In this document: positions 1 to 10,632 of the stretch, piece after piece
Layout of the letters: every line of letters starts with the position of its first letter
Numbering within the stretch: the first letter of the stretch is position 1
From: Sorghum bicolor
Taxonomy: Eukaryota > Streptophyta > Magnoliopsida > Poales > Poaceae
Assembly (NCBI RefSeq): GCF_000003195.3
Contig: NC_012876.2
Location: 5,767,306 to 5,831,305 of the forward strand
Length of the DNA: 64,000 nucleotides
Direction: 5' to 3'
The notes under the pieces: model-generated
The model's database searches: none
Told to the model about the DNA's origin: nothing
Seen by the model: the letters and a program-made list of their open reading frames with translations, nothing else
Made by a program: the position numbers and the translations under genes

Positions 1-2211
1 TGCGAGTTTTGGTTGGAGGAAGTTTCTTTTCTTGGTCATGTTGTCTCTAATGGTGGTATTGCAGTGGATCCTAGTAAGGTGAAAGATGTGTTGAATTGGA
101 AACCACCTACAGATGTAAGCGAAATTCGCAGTTTTCTTGGTCTAGCTGGTTACTATCGTAGATTCATTGAAGGGTTCTCAAAACTTGCAAAGCCTATGAC
201 TGCTTTGTTAGAGAAGAATGCTAAGTTTGTATGGTCTGATAAGTGTCAAGCTAGTTTTGAGGAGTTTAAGAAGAGATTGACTACTGCACCTGTGTTGGTA
301 TTGCCAGATCTGAGTAAGAGTTTCTCTATCTATTGTGATGCTTCTCGTCTGGGTTTGGGTTGTGTTCTTATGCAAGAAGGTAGAGTTGTTGCTTATGCAT
401 CCAGACAGTTGAGGAAACATGAACTGAATTATCCTACTCATGATTTGGAGTTAGCAGCTGTGGTTCATGCACTCAAGATTTGGAGACACTATTTGATTGG
501 GCATAAAAGTGACATATATACTGATCATAAGAGTTTGAAGTATATCTTCACCCAGACCGACTTGAACTTGAGGCAACGAAGATGGTTGGAACTGATAAAG
601 GATTATGATTTGGAAGTGCATTATCATCCTGGGAAGGCGAACGTCGTAGCCGATGCACTTAGCAGAAAGAAACATGCTAATGAGCTTCGGGCGACACCTG
701 AATCTGAAGAGTTGTGTGCTGAATTTGCATATTTGAACTTGGGAATCGTAGTAAATGCTATGGAGATTGAGGTCACTCCTACTCTAGAGGAAGAGATATT
801 GAAAGGACAGTTGGAAGATGAGAAACTGAAGGAGATAGCACAGAATGTGGTACTAGGAAAAGCACCAGGATTCAGAATAGATGACAATGGTGTACTATGG
901 TTTGGAAAAAGGATATGCGTTCCAGAAGTGAAGGCTATTCGTGATATGATTCTGAGAGAGGCTCATGAGTCAGCATATTCCATTCATCCTGGTAGTACTA
1001 AGATGTATCTAGATCTGAAACAGAAGTACTGGTGGTATGGCTTAAAGAGAGATGTGGCCGAATATGTTGCTTTGTGTGATACTTGTCAGCGAGTGAAGGC
1101 TGAACACCAGAGGCCAGCTGGACTGTTGCAACCAATGAAGATTCCTGAGTGGAAGTGGGAAGAAGTAGGCATGGATTTCATAGTGGGTTTACCACGTACA
1201 CAGAGGGGATATGATTCAATATGGGTAATAGTGGATCGATTGACTAAAGTTGCTCACTTCTTGCCAGTCAAAACCACTGATTCAGGAGCTCGACTAGCAG
1301 AGTTGTATATGGAGCGGATAGTTTGCTTGCATGGAGTGCCTAAGAAGATTGTATCTGATAGAGGCACTCAGTTTACCTCTATTTTTTGGAAAGCAGTGCA
1401 TGACTCATTGGGAACCAAGTTGAATTTCAGCACCGCGTATCATCCACAGGCAGATGGACAGACTGAGAGGATCAATCAGATATTGGAGGATATGTTGAGA
1501 GCTTGTGCCTTGCAGTATGGGACTAGTTGGGATAAGAGTTTGCCATATGCAGAATTCTCCTACAACAACAGCTATCAACAAAGTCTTAAGATGGCACCGT
1601 TCGAGGCACTATATGGTCGGAAGTGCAGGACACCTTTGTTTTGGAATCAGACAGGAGAAACTCAGGTGTTTGGTACGGATGTGCTTAGACATGCAGAACA
1701 ACAAGTGCGAACCATCCGGGATAATCTGAGAGTTGCTCAGTCTCGTCAGAAAAGTTATGCAGATACACGTAGGAGAGAACTAGCTTTCGAGGAAGGTGAC
1801 TATGTCTATCTAAAGGTGTCACCTATGCGGAGTGTGAAGAGGTTTAATATGAAGGGAAAGCTAGCTCCAAGGTATGTTGGTCCGTTTAAAGTTTTGCAAA
1901 GGTGTGGAGAAGTAGCGTATCAGTTAGAGTTGCCTGAAAGTTTATCTGGCGTGCACGATGTGTTCCATGTGTCACAGCTCAAGAAGTGTTTGCGTGTACC
2001 TGAGGAGCAATTACCATTGGAAGAACTTTCTGTTAAAGGTGATCTCACTTATGAGGAGTATCCGGTCAAAATATTGGAGATAGCTGAGAGAGTCACCAGA
2101 AGTCGGGTCATCAGAATGTGCAAAGTACAGTGGAATCGACATTCGGAAGCAGAGGCAACTTGGGAAAGAGAGGATGATCTGAGAGAATCGTATTCATATT
2201 TGTTTGAGTAA
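1..2211 (+). CDS. Ty3/gypsy polyprotein, C-terminal part (RT end, RNase H, integrase, chromodomain)
   Basis: The frame is open from base 1 (first codon Cys), so the true start is upstream. The protein begins in the RT thumb/connection (FLGHVVS, then [12 protein letters not shown]). RNase H follows, with YCDAS and TDHKSLKYI, ending in VVADALSRK. The integrase zinc finger is intact (H and H near IHPGSTKM, then CDTCQRVK). The DDE core is present: D in MDFIVGLP, D in SDRGTQF and E in GQTERINQ. The last 45 residues form a chromodomain ([15 protein letters not shown]), which in this clade directs integration to heterochromatin. No frameshift or stop is seen in the visible part. It ends 47 bp before the 3' LTR, as expected for a plant chromovirus. 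Confidence 0.92.
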   Translation, partial: CEFWLEEVSFLGHVVSNGGIAVDPSKVKDVLNWKPPTDVSEIRSFLGLAGYYRRFIEGFSKLAKPMTALLEKNAKFVWSDKCQASFEEFKKRLTTAPVLVLPDLSKSFSIYCDASRLGLGCVLMQEGRVVAYASRQLRKHELNYPTHDLELAAVVHALKIWRHYLIGHKSDIYTDHKSLKYIFTQTDLNLRQRRWLELIKDYDLEVHYHPGKANVVADALSRKKHANELRATPESEELCAEFAYLNLGIVVNAMEIEVTPTLEEEILKGQLEDEKLKEIAQNVVLGKAPGFRIDDNGVLWFGKRICVPEVKAIRDMILREAHESAYSIHPGSTKMYLDLKQKYWWYGLKRDVAEYVALCDTCQRVKAEHQRPAGLLQPMKIPEWKWEEVGMDFIVGLPRTQRGYDSIWVIVDRLTKVAHFLPVKTTDSGARLAELYMERIVCLHGVPKKIVSDRGTQFTSIFWKAVHDSLGTKLNFSTAYHPQADGQTERINQILEDMLRACALQYGTSWDKSLPYAEFSYNNSYQQSLKMAPFEALYGRKCRTPLFWNQTGETQVFGTDVLRHAEQQVRTIRDNLRVAQSRQKSYADTRRRELAFEEGDYVYLKVSPMRSVKRFNMKGKLAPRYVGPFKVLQRCGEVAYQLELPESLSGVHDVFHVSQLKKCLRVPEEQLPLEELSVKGDLTYEEYPVKILEIAERVTRSRVIRMCKVQWNRHSEAEATWEREDDLRESYSYLFE

Positions 2212-2243
2212 GTTCTGCTCAATCTCGAGGACGAGATTCTTTT

Positions 2244-2256
2244 AAGGGGGGTAGAG
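2244..2256 (+). other. Polypurine tract of the first gypsy element
   Basis: An A/G-rich run around AAGGGGGG lies directly upstream of the LTR start at 2259. It is the expected primer site for plus-strand DNA synthesis. Confidence 0.75.
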
Positions 2257-2258
2257 TT

Positions 2259-5017
2259 TGTAACACCCGAAATACTGATTTTCAATTTATAGGATTTAAT
2301 TTAATTTAGTTAAGTGTTTTTGTGGGCATTTGAATCTAGCAAACAAATAATTTTGTGAAAATTAAAACTCATCATAAGTTCAGAAACATGTTATGCATTC
2401 ATGCTGGAGCATATTTAATTCTGTGCTTTTGGCTTTTGGTTTGAATGTATTTGATTCAAATTCACTTGTGAAAATGCTTTGGAAAATAATAATAAAAAAA
2501 AAGGAAAACCCAGCCAACCCCCTGGGCCTAATCCCTTTCCCCCGGCCCGCTTCCCTTTCCCCCCACCGCACCGCAGCGGCCCAAACGGCCCAGGCAGGTG
2601 CGCTCCCTCTCCTCTCTCACCGCCAACCGGGCCCCGCGCGTCAGTCTCCCCTATCCCACCTTCCTTCTTCCTCCCTGCCGTGCTCGAGCAGGAAACGATT
2701 CCTCACCAAATCGGATCCGCGGATCCCGCGATTTCCTTGCCAAGCGCGCAATCCGACCACTATAAAGCTTCTAGCATCGCTCCCTCGACATGTTTTCGCA
2801 TCTAGGTCGCCAAAACCGAGTCCCCGTGCCTTGTTTCGCGAGTTCTGGATCTCGCCGGGAGCTCTTTCCGCCGCCGCGCGTGGACACGCCCCTCTGCTAG
2901 CTCTCGGCCCGAGCCAAGCCCCTAGCTTCGTTCGCGGTGAGCTTCTCGCCCTCCCGGTATTTTCCTTTCAAAAAACGGTGCTCGGAAAGGAGAAGCCGAG
3001 GAGCTCCGGCGAGTTTCCGCTCTCCGGCCATGGAATCCACCGTGCCGGAGCTGGGAACCAGCCGGCCTCCGCCTGCTGCCCCCTGGAGAAGATGTGGACC
3101 GTCGGATTTGAGATCAAGGGCTGAGAATCAAAGATACCTTTTCAGGGCATATTTTGCTAAAGAGACCCTGGAAAATTCAAATATATAACCCGCAGTCCAA
3201 GGCGCCCTGAGTTTAATACGTTTTCCAACTGAGAAAACGTATTCTAACCGGCTGAGTTCAAAATACGTTTTCTGCTATTTACAGTTTTGCCACTAGATTT
3301 GTTTTGCTTATAAAATGCTCATTTTAACTCCGTTTTTGTCCATTCAAATTCCGTTGGATTCGTATTTACGATATCTACATGTTAGAAATATTAGTTTACT
3401 GTTTTGAAACTTTTAATTTCCTGGTTCTATTTAATTAATTATTTCTCTATAGAAATCTTAGAAAATTCATAACTTCTACGTTTTAAATCCGATTTTCGTG
3501 AACTTTACGTTTGTGTGATCGTAGCGCTGCGTAGAATATTTTGATAAACTTTTACATTTGTTTTACTACTGTTTGGTGTATTGCTCTAATTATATCTTGT
3601 TTGCTTCGTGTATGATTGTCTACATTGGAATGCGTGTTGTTGATTGATGATTGGGATTAGACGGTGAGTCGTACGTTGGTGACCAAGACCAAGCTTTTGA
3701 AGACCAGCGGGCTCCGGAGAGCTTTGATCAAGGCAAGTATAACTTGGGACTATCCTTGTTACCTATACACAATTAATATAACATTTATCATATGCATGTG
3801 TCCACCTTGATGACCTTAGCAAAATCATAGATGATTGTTATCTTGAATTCCTTGTTACCTATTTGGATATGCATTTGGGTAGTTCTTGCTAGTGCTTGAT
3901 TATTAATCCATGATCTTGTGACATGAATATTTGAATATACAATAAACAATAAAATAAACTTTCTAGCAACTTGAATATAAAGGGTGGAAAGAACTCTGGC
4001 TTTTGCTAGATTGATCTTGACCCTCCATAAGGACTTATCCCTTGGCAAAAGCTGGGACAACTCGTACAACCATGAGGGCTATATGGCTCTGGCTTTAGTC
4101 AAGTATGAGTAAGCTTTTCTAGCTTGTTAGAGGTTACCCGAAAGGGCGGAGGGGCTGAACCGTTTTGGGTATAGTGCGAGCCCCTGTCCCTATGTGTATA
4201 GGCTGCGCGTCATTGTGCCATTCGGAAGGGGGGTATCTATATCTGCGCGCAAAGGAAACCTTGCGGCCCTAACTTGCTAGACGAACCTTTGAAAGACTTC
4301 ATAGTGAACCCTGCCGGCTTTCCTTGGAAGTGAGCTAAGAGGTCGACGGGCCTCGGGCGAAAGGGTAAATCATGACTCATGGGTAAAGATGTACAACCTC
4401 TGCAGAGTGTTAAATCTGGTATACTAGCCGTGCCCACGGATACGGGCGGCCCGGAAAACTGACGGAATAGATGGACACTGATGAACTTGATTAATGATGA
4501 TAAATGATAGTTTATTATGTTGTTTATATGTGTTATTCATAATTCCTGTATACAATTGATCATGTGGTTATGGGATTATTTATGCTACCTTGACATTTGT
4601 TATTTAATTATGAATATGCTATCCACCATTACAAGCAAACTGCAGTCAAACCAGTGTCAGCTATTTGAGCCTCATGAACCCCTGGTTATACTTGTTGAGT
4701 ACGATATGTGCTCACTCTTGCAATTTCCCAACACCCCAGGATATGATATTGAAGATGACTGGAATGAGGATTACCGTAAGGAGTACTAGGTTTGGAGTCA
4801 ACCAGTCAACAGTGTCCCTGTGTGGAGCTTCCGTCGAGAGCGTTGTTTACTTTATGCTATCATTTTTGTATGAGACTATGTGATATTTTATATTCCGCTA
4901 TGTAATAAACACTGCGATGGTACATTTGAGATTTGTCTACTTATGTGTGCGACTGTTTCTGGGGCACATATGAGTCTTTTATGCATCCTATTTTGTTCTT
5001 AAAATATGGGTGTGACA
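2259..5017 (+). repeat. 3' LTR of the first gypsy element (2.76 kb)
   Basis: The LTR starts TGTAACACCC just after the polypurine tract and ends GGGTGTGACA, giving TG...CA termini with inverted repeats. The interior has no convincing gene. Open frames near 2400-3190 lie in a C/T- and GC-rich stretch and do not resemble any protein. LTRs of this length are usual in Del/Tekay elements. Confidence 0.85.
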
Positions 5018-5219
5018 ATAACAAGCATTTCATTCTTGTAGATTAGATAACTAGATTTTGATTGAGTTATTATTTCTCTAAGGGGAAAGCAAAAGAAAAG
5101 GAAGATTGTTATGACCGGGCAAGTCTACTAGCGCCGTGAACGCAGGAATGGCTGAGGACCAGCAAGAATTCTGCATGCATCACTAGTCTCCAGGAGTTTG
5201 TTCATTCTCGTTTGAATTA

Positions 5220-5306
5220 TTCCCATTGCATGTTAGAAGGGGACGGCAGTCCTTAGTTTCAGTATTTCCATTGCATGTTAGAAGGGACGGCAGTCTTTAG
5301 TTTCAG
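5220..5306 (+). repeat. Tandem ~43-bp repeat inside the LTR
   Basis: Two adjacent copies of a unit built on CATTGCATGTTAGAAG and GACGGCAGTC are present. The same pair occurs in the 3' LTR. Such pairs in the U3 of an LTR often act as enhancer repeats; a role here is inferred only. Confidence 0.75.
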
Positions 5307-5330
5307 GAGTAAGTTTGCTTAAACAATTTG

Positions 5331-5338
5331 TATAAATA
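5331..5338 (+). promoter_or_regulatory. TATA box of the LTR promoter
   Basis: TATAAATA lies about 230 bp upstream of the first gag ATG, where the U3/R boundary of a 439-bp LTR is expected. Confidence 0.6.
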
Positions 5339-5548
5339 TCGAATGTTGATGAAGGAAAGGATCAGCCTGGGATTGAGACACATTGTCTCCCTTGGGCACC
5401 CAGCCATACTATTCACTGTCATCCTCTTGTCTCCAACACTCAGAACCCCGGCGCCGAGCCACGGCGCCGCCAGTTCGTCGCCGCTCCTTCAAGCCTCGTC
5501 CTCCTCCCTCCCATAACTACCACCTGAGATCCCTACGCCATACCAACC

Positions 5549-5560
5549 TAGTACCGGAGC
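5549..5560 (+). other. Degenerate primer-binding site
   Basis: Four bases after the 5' LTR, 9 of 12 bases match the usual initiator tRNA-Met complement. The mismatches suggest a diverged site or a different primer. Confidence 0.4.
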
Positions 5561-5562
5561 CC

Positions 5563-8500
5563 ATGGCGACCTCGGGCACCGAAATTCCCCCCATCGCTCC
5601 CACCACCGCAACGCCATCTCCCAGCATCCCAGCGTCGAGGGACACCCCGTCCATCGGCGTCTCCGTCATGCCCACCGCTCCATCAGCCGAGTCCCCAATT
5701 CACTACACCGCTGTGCCCACCGATCAACTCACCACCCTTACATCCGCAATCTATGGCCTGCAGCAGCAGATGGGTCAGATCTCATCACGCCTTACAGCCG
5801 TAGAAGAGAACCGCCCGCCACCAGCCAGTCCTCAATTTGGCCTGCCGGGCGCTGGGAGCCCTCCGGCCCTGCCTGCCAATGCTACAACGGGAGTGACCAC
5901 CGCATCCTCCGCGATCGTCTCTTCCCTTCCAACTCCGACCATATCAACGCTCCCGGCCCCAACTCCGGCCGTGACCAACACAACACCACCACCATATGGC
6001 CTCCCTCTGAACCAGATATGCTGGCCGAAATCACCATCACCAATCCCATCACTCGCCTCCATACAACAAATGCCCATGCCCATGCCATCAGCACCCATGG
6101 CGTCACCACCACCATTCCAGCATATTCCCCCCGCCCCTGACATGCCACCCAGATTCCACAAACTCACTTTCCCCACCTACGATGGCAAGGAGGATCCGCT
6201 GGGGTGGTTGAACCGCTGTGAGCAGTTCTTCCGTGCCCAGATGACGCGCCCGACCGATCAGGTCTGGTATGCGTCGTACCACCTCACCGGAGTCGCCCAA
6301 CAGTGGTACCTGGTCCTGGAACGGACTGCTGGCCGACCTGATTGGGCGACCTTCAGGGAGCTGTGCCACCAGCGCTTTGGCCCTCCGATGACAACGAATC
6401 ACCTGGCGGCGCTCGCGCGACTTCCGTTCACGTCCACGGTCGACGCCTACGCGGAGGCATTCCAGGCGCGCATGGCGCACGCGGGGAACCTGGAGGCTGT
6501 ACAGCAGGCGCGCCTCTTCACCGGTGGCCTCCCTGATCACATCAGGGTGGACGTCGAACTCCATGAACCCCAAGATCTTCACCGTGCGGTCCGGCTCGCC
6601 CGCGCGTTCGAGATCCGCAACGCCCCGCCGCAGCCACCGGCGGCCCTGCACCGGCCGGTACGTCGACAACTTGCTACTCTGCCCGCACCAACCTCCACAA
6701 CGTCGACTCCGTCCGCGTCGACTCCGCCCAGGCCATTCAAGCGACTCTCGCCGGCGGAGATGACTGAGCGTCGTAAGCTGGGCCTTTGCTATAACTGTGA
6801 TGAACCTTATGTCAAGGGCCACAAGTGCCCCCATCTTTTTTATCTTGAGGTCACAGACTACACGGTCGAGGAGCCGGCAGACGACGACCGACCGCCACCA
6901 GCTCCGGCAGCCTTCGACCCCGACGAGCCGCTGATCTCGTTACATGCCATCACCGGCATTCGTACCGAGGAGACCATGCAGCTCTACGTCTCCATCGGCA
7001 ACGAACAATTCATCGCGCTGTTGGATTCCGGCTCCACCAGCAACTTCGTCAGCCTCGACGTCGCGCACCGCACCAAGCTGGCATTCGACCACTGCCCCAG
7101 CTCTGGCGTCGTCGTGGCCAATGGTGACCGTGTCGCGTGTCGCGGGTACGCACGCGATGTCGCCATCCGCATCACCGACGAGTTCTTCGACATCAACTGC
7201 TACACCATTCCCTTGGGTACCTACGACATGGTCCTCGGCGTCTCCTTCCTCCGCAAGCTGGGCCCCATCCTATGGAACTTCGACGACCTGTGCATGGCCT
7301 TCTAGCACCAGCAGCGCCGCGTCTTCTGGCGCGGCATCGGCTCGACTCGCTACGACGTCCAGTCGACTCGGCTGCACGCCATCCACCACAACGAGACGAC
7401 CCTGCTCGACAAGCTGCTCCACTCCTTCGACGACGTCTTCGCCACGCCCACCGATCTGCCGCCGGCTCGTTCCTGCGATCACAGGATCCACCTCCTGCCA
7501 GGGGCGGCGCCGGTGGCGGTCCGGCCATACCGGTACCCCCAACTCCAAAAAGATGAATTGGAGTCGCAGTGCCGCGCCATGCTCGAACAAGGCATCATCA
7601 GGCCCAGCACATCAGCGTTTTCTGCGCCAGTACTCCTCGTCAAGAAGCAAGATGGAACGTGGCGGTTCTGCGTGGATTACCGCGCCTTGAACCAGCAGAC
7701 GGTGAAGGACAAGTTCCCGATCCCCGTCGTGGAGGAACTACTCGACGAACTCCATGGCGCATGCTTCTTCACGAAGCTAGATCTCTGTTCGGGCTACCAC
7801 CAAGTCCGAGTACACACCGAAGATGTGGAGAAGACAGCCTTCCGCACGCATGAAGGGCACTTCAAGTTTTTAGTGATGCCATTTGGCCTCACGAACGTGC
7901 CAGCGACGTTCCAAAGCCTCATGAACACCGTCCTCCGGGTGTTTTTTGACGACATCCTCATCTACAGCCCGTCGTGGTCAACCCATCTACAGCACATCAA
8001 CATCGTCCTCACCGCGCTGCACGAACACCACCTCCGGCTGAAGCTCTCCAAGTGTTCGTTCGCCCAGCCAACGGTGAACTACCTGGGCCACGTCATCTCA
8101 GGCCAAGGAGTGGCCATGGACAATGAGAAGGTCGCAGCCGTCGCGTCGTGGCCTCAACCCCGCTCGGTGCGCGGCCTACGCGGATTCCTGGGGCTGGCGG
8201 GTTATTACCGCCGGTTCATCCGGGACTACGGCACGATTGCCGCGACGCTCACCGCCCTCCTCAAGAAGGAGAGCTTCGCATGGACACCGGTGGCAACAGC
8301 GGCCTTCGACGGCCTCAAGCACGCGCTCTCTACCGCACCAGTCCTGCAGCTGCCGGATTTCGACCGCCCGTTCACGGTGGACTGCGACGCCTCCGGATCG
8401 GGCTTTGGCGCGGTGCTCCACCAGGGCGATGGCGCTCTCGCGTTCTTCAGCAGGCCCTTCGCCGCAAGACACCTCAAACTAGCGGCGTATGAACGGGATC

Positions 8501-10242
8501 TCATCGTCTTGGTTCAGGCCGTTCGACACTGGCGCCCCTATCTCTGGGGGCGGCGGTTTGGCATCCGCACCGACCACTACGCGGTCAAGTTCATGCTCGA
8601 TCAGCGCCTGTCGACGGTGCCACAGCACCAATGGGTAAGCAAATTGTTTGCCTATGATTTCACTGTGGAGTACAGACCCGGCCGCCTCAACGTCGTGGCC
8701 GACGCCCTGTCGCGCCACGACACCGACACCGACGCCAACAGCATCCTCGCCATCTCTACACCAACATTCCGGTTCTACGACGACCTCCGCCACGAGCTCC
8801 CCACCGACCCTCACCTCCGCGAGTTCAGGGACACCGTCGTGGCGGAACGCGGTGCCCCCTGGCGCGTCGCGAACGGCCTCGTCATGCGCGACGCGCGCGT
8901 CTACATCCCGGCGTCCTCCACAACGCTGAACGCCGCGGTACAGCTCGCACACGCGGGCCACGAAGGCGTCCAGAAAACTCTCCAACGACTCCGGCAAGAC
9001 TTCTTCATCGACCACGACCGCCGCATCGTCCGCGAGTTCGTCGGCGCCTGCAACACCTACCAACGCAACAAGACCGATCACCTGCATCCGGCGGGCCTGC
9101 TCCAACCCCTCGACGTTCCCACCAAAGTGTGGGCAGATATTAGCATGGACTTCATCGAGGGCCTTCCTCGCGTCAATGGTAAAAGTGTCATCCTGACGGT
9201 GGTCGATCGATTCTCCAAATATGCACATTTTTTGCCTTTGAGCCACCCCTACACGACGGCATCCGTCGCCAAGGCTTTCTTCGATGGCATCGTCAAGCTC
9301 CATGGGTTACCGGAATCCATCGTCAGTGACCGTGACCCTGTGTTCACGAGTCACCTGTGGCGTGACCTGTTCAAGATGACCGACGTCAAGCAGCGGCTCA
9401 GCACCGCGTTCCACCCCCAGACCGATGGCCAATCGGAGGTGGTCAACCGCACGATCGGCATGTACCTGAGGTGTGTCACCGGCGATCGCCCGCGTTCGTG
9501 GCTCGAGTGGCTACCGTGGGCGGAATACTGCTACAACTCCTCCTACCACTCGGCGTTGCGCACCACGCCGTTCGACGTCGTCTATGGACGACCACCGCTG
9601 GCCCTTCTACCGTACACCGCCGGCGCGGCCAAGACGGAGGCCGTCGATGCCATGCTCAGTGATCGGGACACGTTCCTGGCTGAGGTGCGCGACCGTCTCC
9701 TTCAAGCACAAGAACATGCCAAGAAGAACTACGACAAGAAGCACCGGCCCTTGGAGTTCAACGTCGGCGAGTGGGTTCTCCTACGCCTCCTGCACCGCCC
9801 AGCTCAGTCCTTGCTCCCCGGTCCGCGCGGCAAGCTGTCTCCCAGGTTTGCTGGTCCGTTTCAGGTGGTGGAACGGATCAGGCCCGTCGCATATCCCCTC
9901 CGTCTACCCGACAACGCTCGCCTTCATGATGTGTTCCATGTCGGCGTGCTCAAGGCATTCCAGGGGCCGACTCCTGCAGCACCTCCAGCGCTTCCTCCTC
10001 TACGCCATGGTCGTCTACTGCAGCAACTGGTCCAGGCCGTGCGCAGTCAGCTCCGCCACGGAGTCTGGCACGTTCTGATCAAGTGGAAAGGACTCCCTGA
10101 CGATGAAGCTACTTGGGAACCCGTGGAGGCCTTCCGTGAGCTCTTCCTGGACTTTCAGCTCGAGGACGAGCTGTTTCTCAACGGGGGGAGAGATGTTATG
10201 ACCGGGCAAGTCTACCAGCGCCGTGAACGCAGGAATGGCTGA
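5563..10242 (+). pseudogene. Broken gag-pol of the Reina-like element
   Basis: The ATG at 5563 is the first good start after the LTR. Gag (MPPRFHKLTFPTYDG and following) precedes a zinc knuckle (CYNCDEPY...GHKC near 6787-6828) and a protease with LLDSGST. A TAG at 7303-7305 then interrupts the frame, which stays open after it. Reverse transcriptase (WRFCVDYRALN, KLDLCSGYHQV, FFDDILIYS), RNase H (VDCDASGSGFG), integrase (MDFIEGLP, SDRDPVF, GQSEVVN) and a chromo-like tail (VLIKWKGLPDDEATWEP) follow. About 8 residues normally found between MNTVLR and VFFDD are missing. The integrase zinc finger reads CNTYQRNK where the first element in this window has CDTCQRVK, so one Cys ligand is lost. The frame ends inside the 3' LTR, running across the polypurine tract. 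Confidence 0.9.
10181..10193 (+). other. Polypurine tract of the Reina-like element
   Basis: The run ACGGGGGGAGAGA sits directly before the 3' LTR start at 10194 and inside the end of the gag-pol frame. Confidence 0.8.
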
Positions 10243-10632
10243 GGACCAGCAAGAATTCTGCATGCATCACTAGTCTCCAGGAGTTTGTTCATTCTCGTTT
10301 GAATTATTCCCATTGCATGTTAGAAGGGGACGGCAGTCCTTAGTTTCAGTATTTCCATTGCATGTTAGAAGGGACGGCAGTCTTTAGTTTCAGGAGTAAG
10401 TTTGCTTAAACAATTTGTATAAATATCGAATGTTGATGAAGGAAAGGATCAGCCTGGGATTGAGACACATTGTCTCCCTTGGGCACCCAGCCATACTATT
10501 CACTGTCATCCTCTTGTCTCCAACACTCAGAACCCCGGCGCCGAGCCACGGCGCCGCCAGTTCGTCGCCGCTCCTTCAAGCCTCGTCCTCCTCCCTCCCA
10601 TAACTACCACCTGAGATCCCTACGCCATACCA
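10194..10632 (+). repeat. 3' LTR of the Reina-like element
   Basis: It is the same length as the 5' LTR and identical except at one base. It ends CGCCATACCA, after which unrelated sequence (CCCATGTGG) begins. Confidence 0.93.

Larger units (their letters stand above)
1..5017 (+). mobile_element. Ty3/gypsy chromovirus (Del/Tekay-like), 3' part
   Basis: The window opens inside the pol region of an LTR retrotransposon. Visible in order are the end of reverse transcriptase, RNase H, integrase, a C-terminal chromodomain, a polypurine tract and a 2.76-kb LTR bounded by TGTAACACCC and GGGTGTGACA. The long LTR, those LTR ends and the chromodomain fit the Del/Tekay chromovirus clade; the clade name is inference. 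The 5' LTR, gag and protease lie outside the window, so the insertion age and target-site copies cannot be read. The five bases after the LTR are ATAAC. Confidence 0.9.
5107..5545 (+). repeat. 5' LTR of the Reina-like element
   Basis: It starts TGTTATGACC and ends CGCCATACCA. Base-by-base reading against 10194-10632 shows equal length and one difference: CTACTAG here against CTACCAG in the 3' copy. Confidence 0.93.
5107..10632 (+). mobile_element. Complete but defective Ty3/gypsy chromovirus (Reina-like), 5,526 bp
   Basis: Two 439-bp LTRs (5107-5545 and 10194-10632) enclose a degenerate primer-binding site, one gag-pol frame and a polypurine tract. Short LTRs, a total of about 5.5 kb and a C-terminal chromo-like domain fit the Reina clade (inference). 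The LTRs differ at one position only, so the insertion is young. No matching 5-bp target-site copies are seen: AAGAT precedes the element and CCCAT follows it. The coding region has a stop codon, a gap in RT and a lost zinc ligand in integrase. Confidence 0.93.

Noticed and set aside
2393..3188. Open frames of 243 and 83 residues on the plus strand
   Set aside because: They lie inside the 2.76-kb LTR in GC- and C/T-rich sequence, overlap in different frames and resemble no protein.
5832..10078. Many long frames on both strands over the Reina-like element
   Set aside because: GC-rich coding sequence opens shadow frames; only the 5563-10242 frame carries retroelement motifs.
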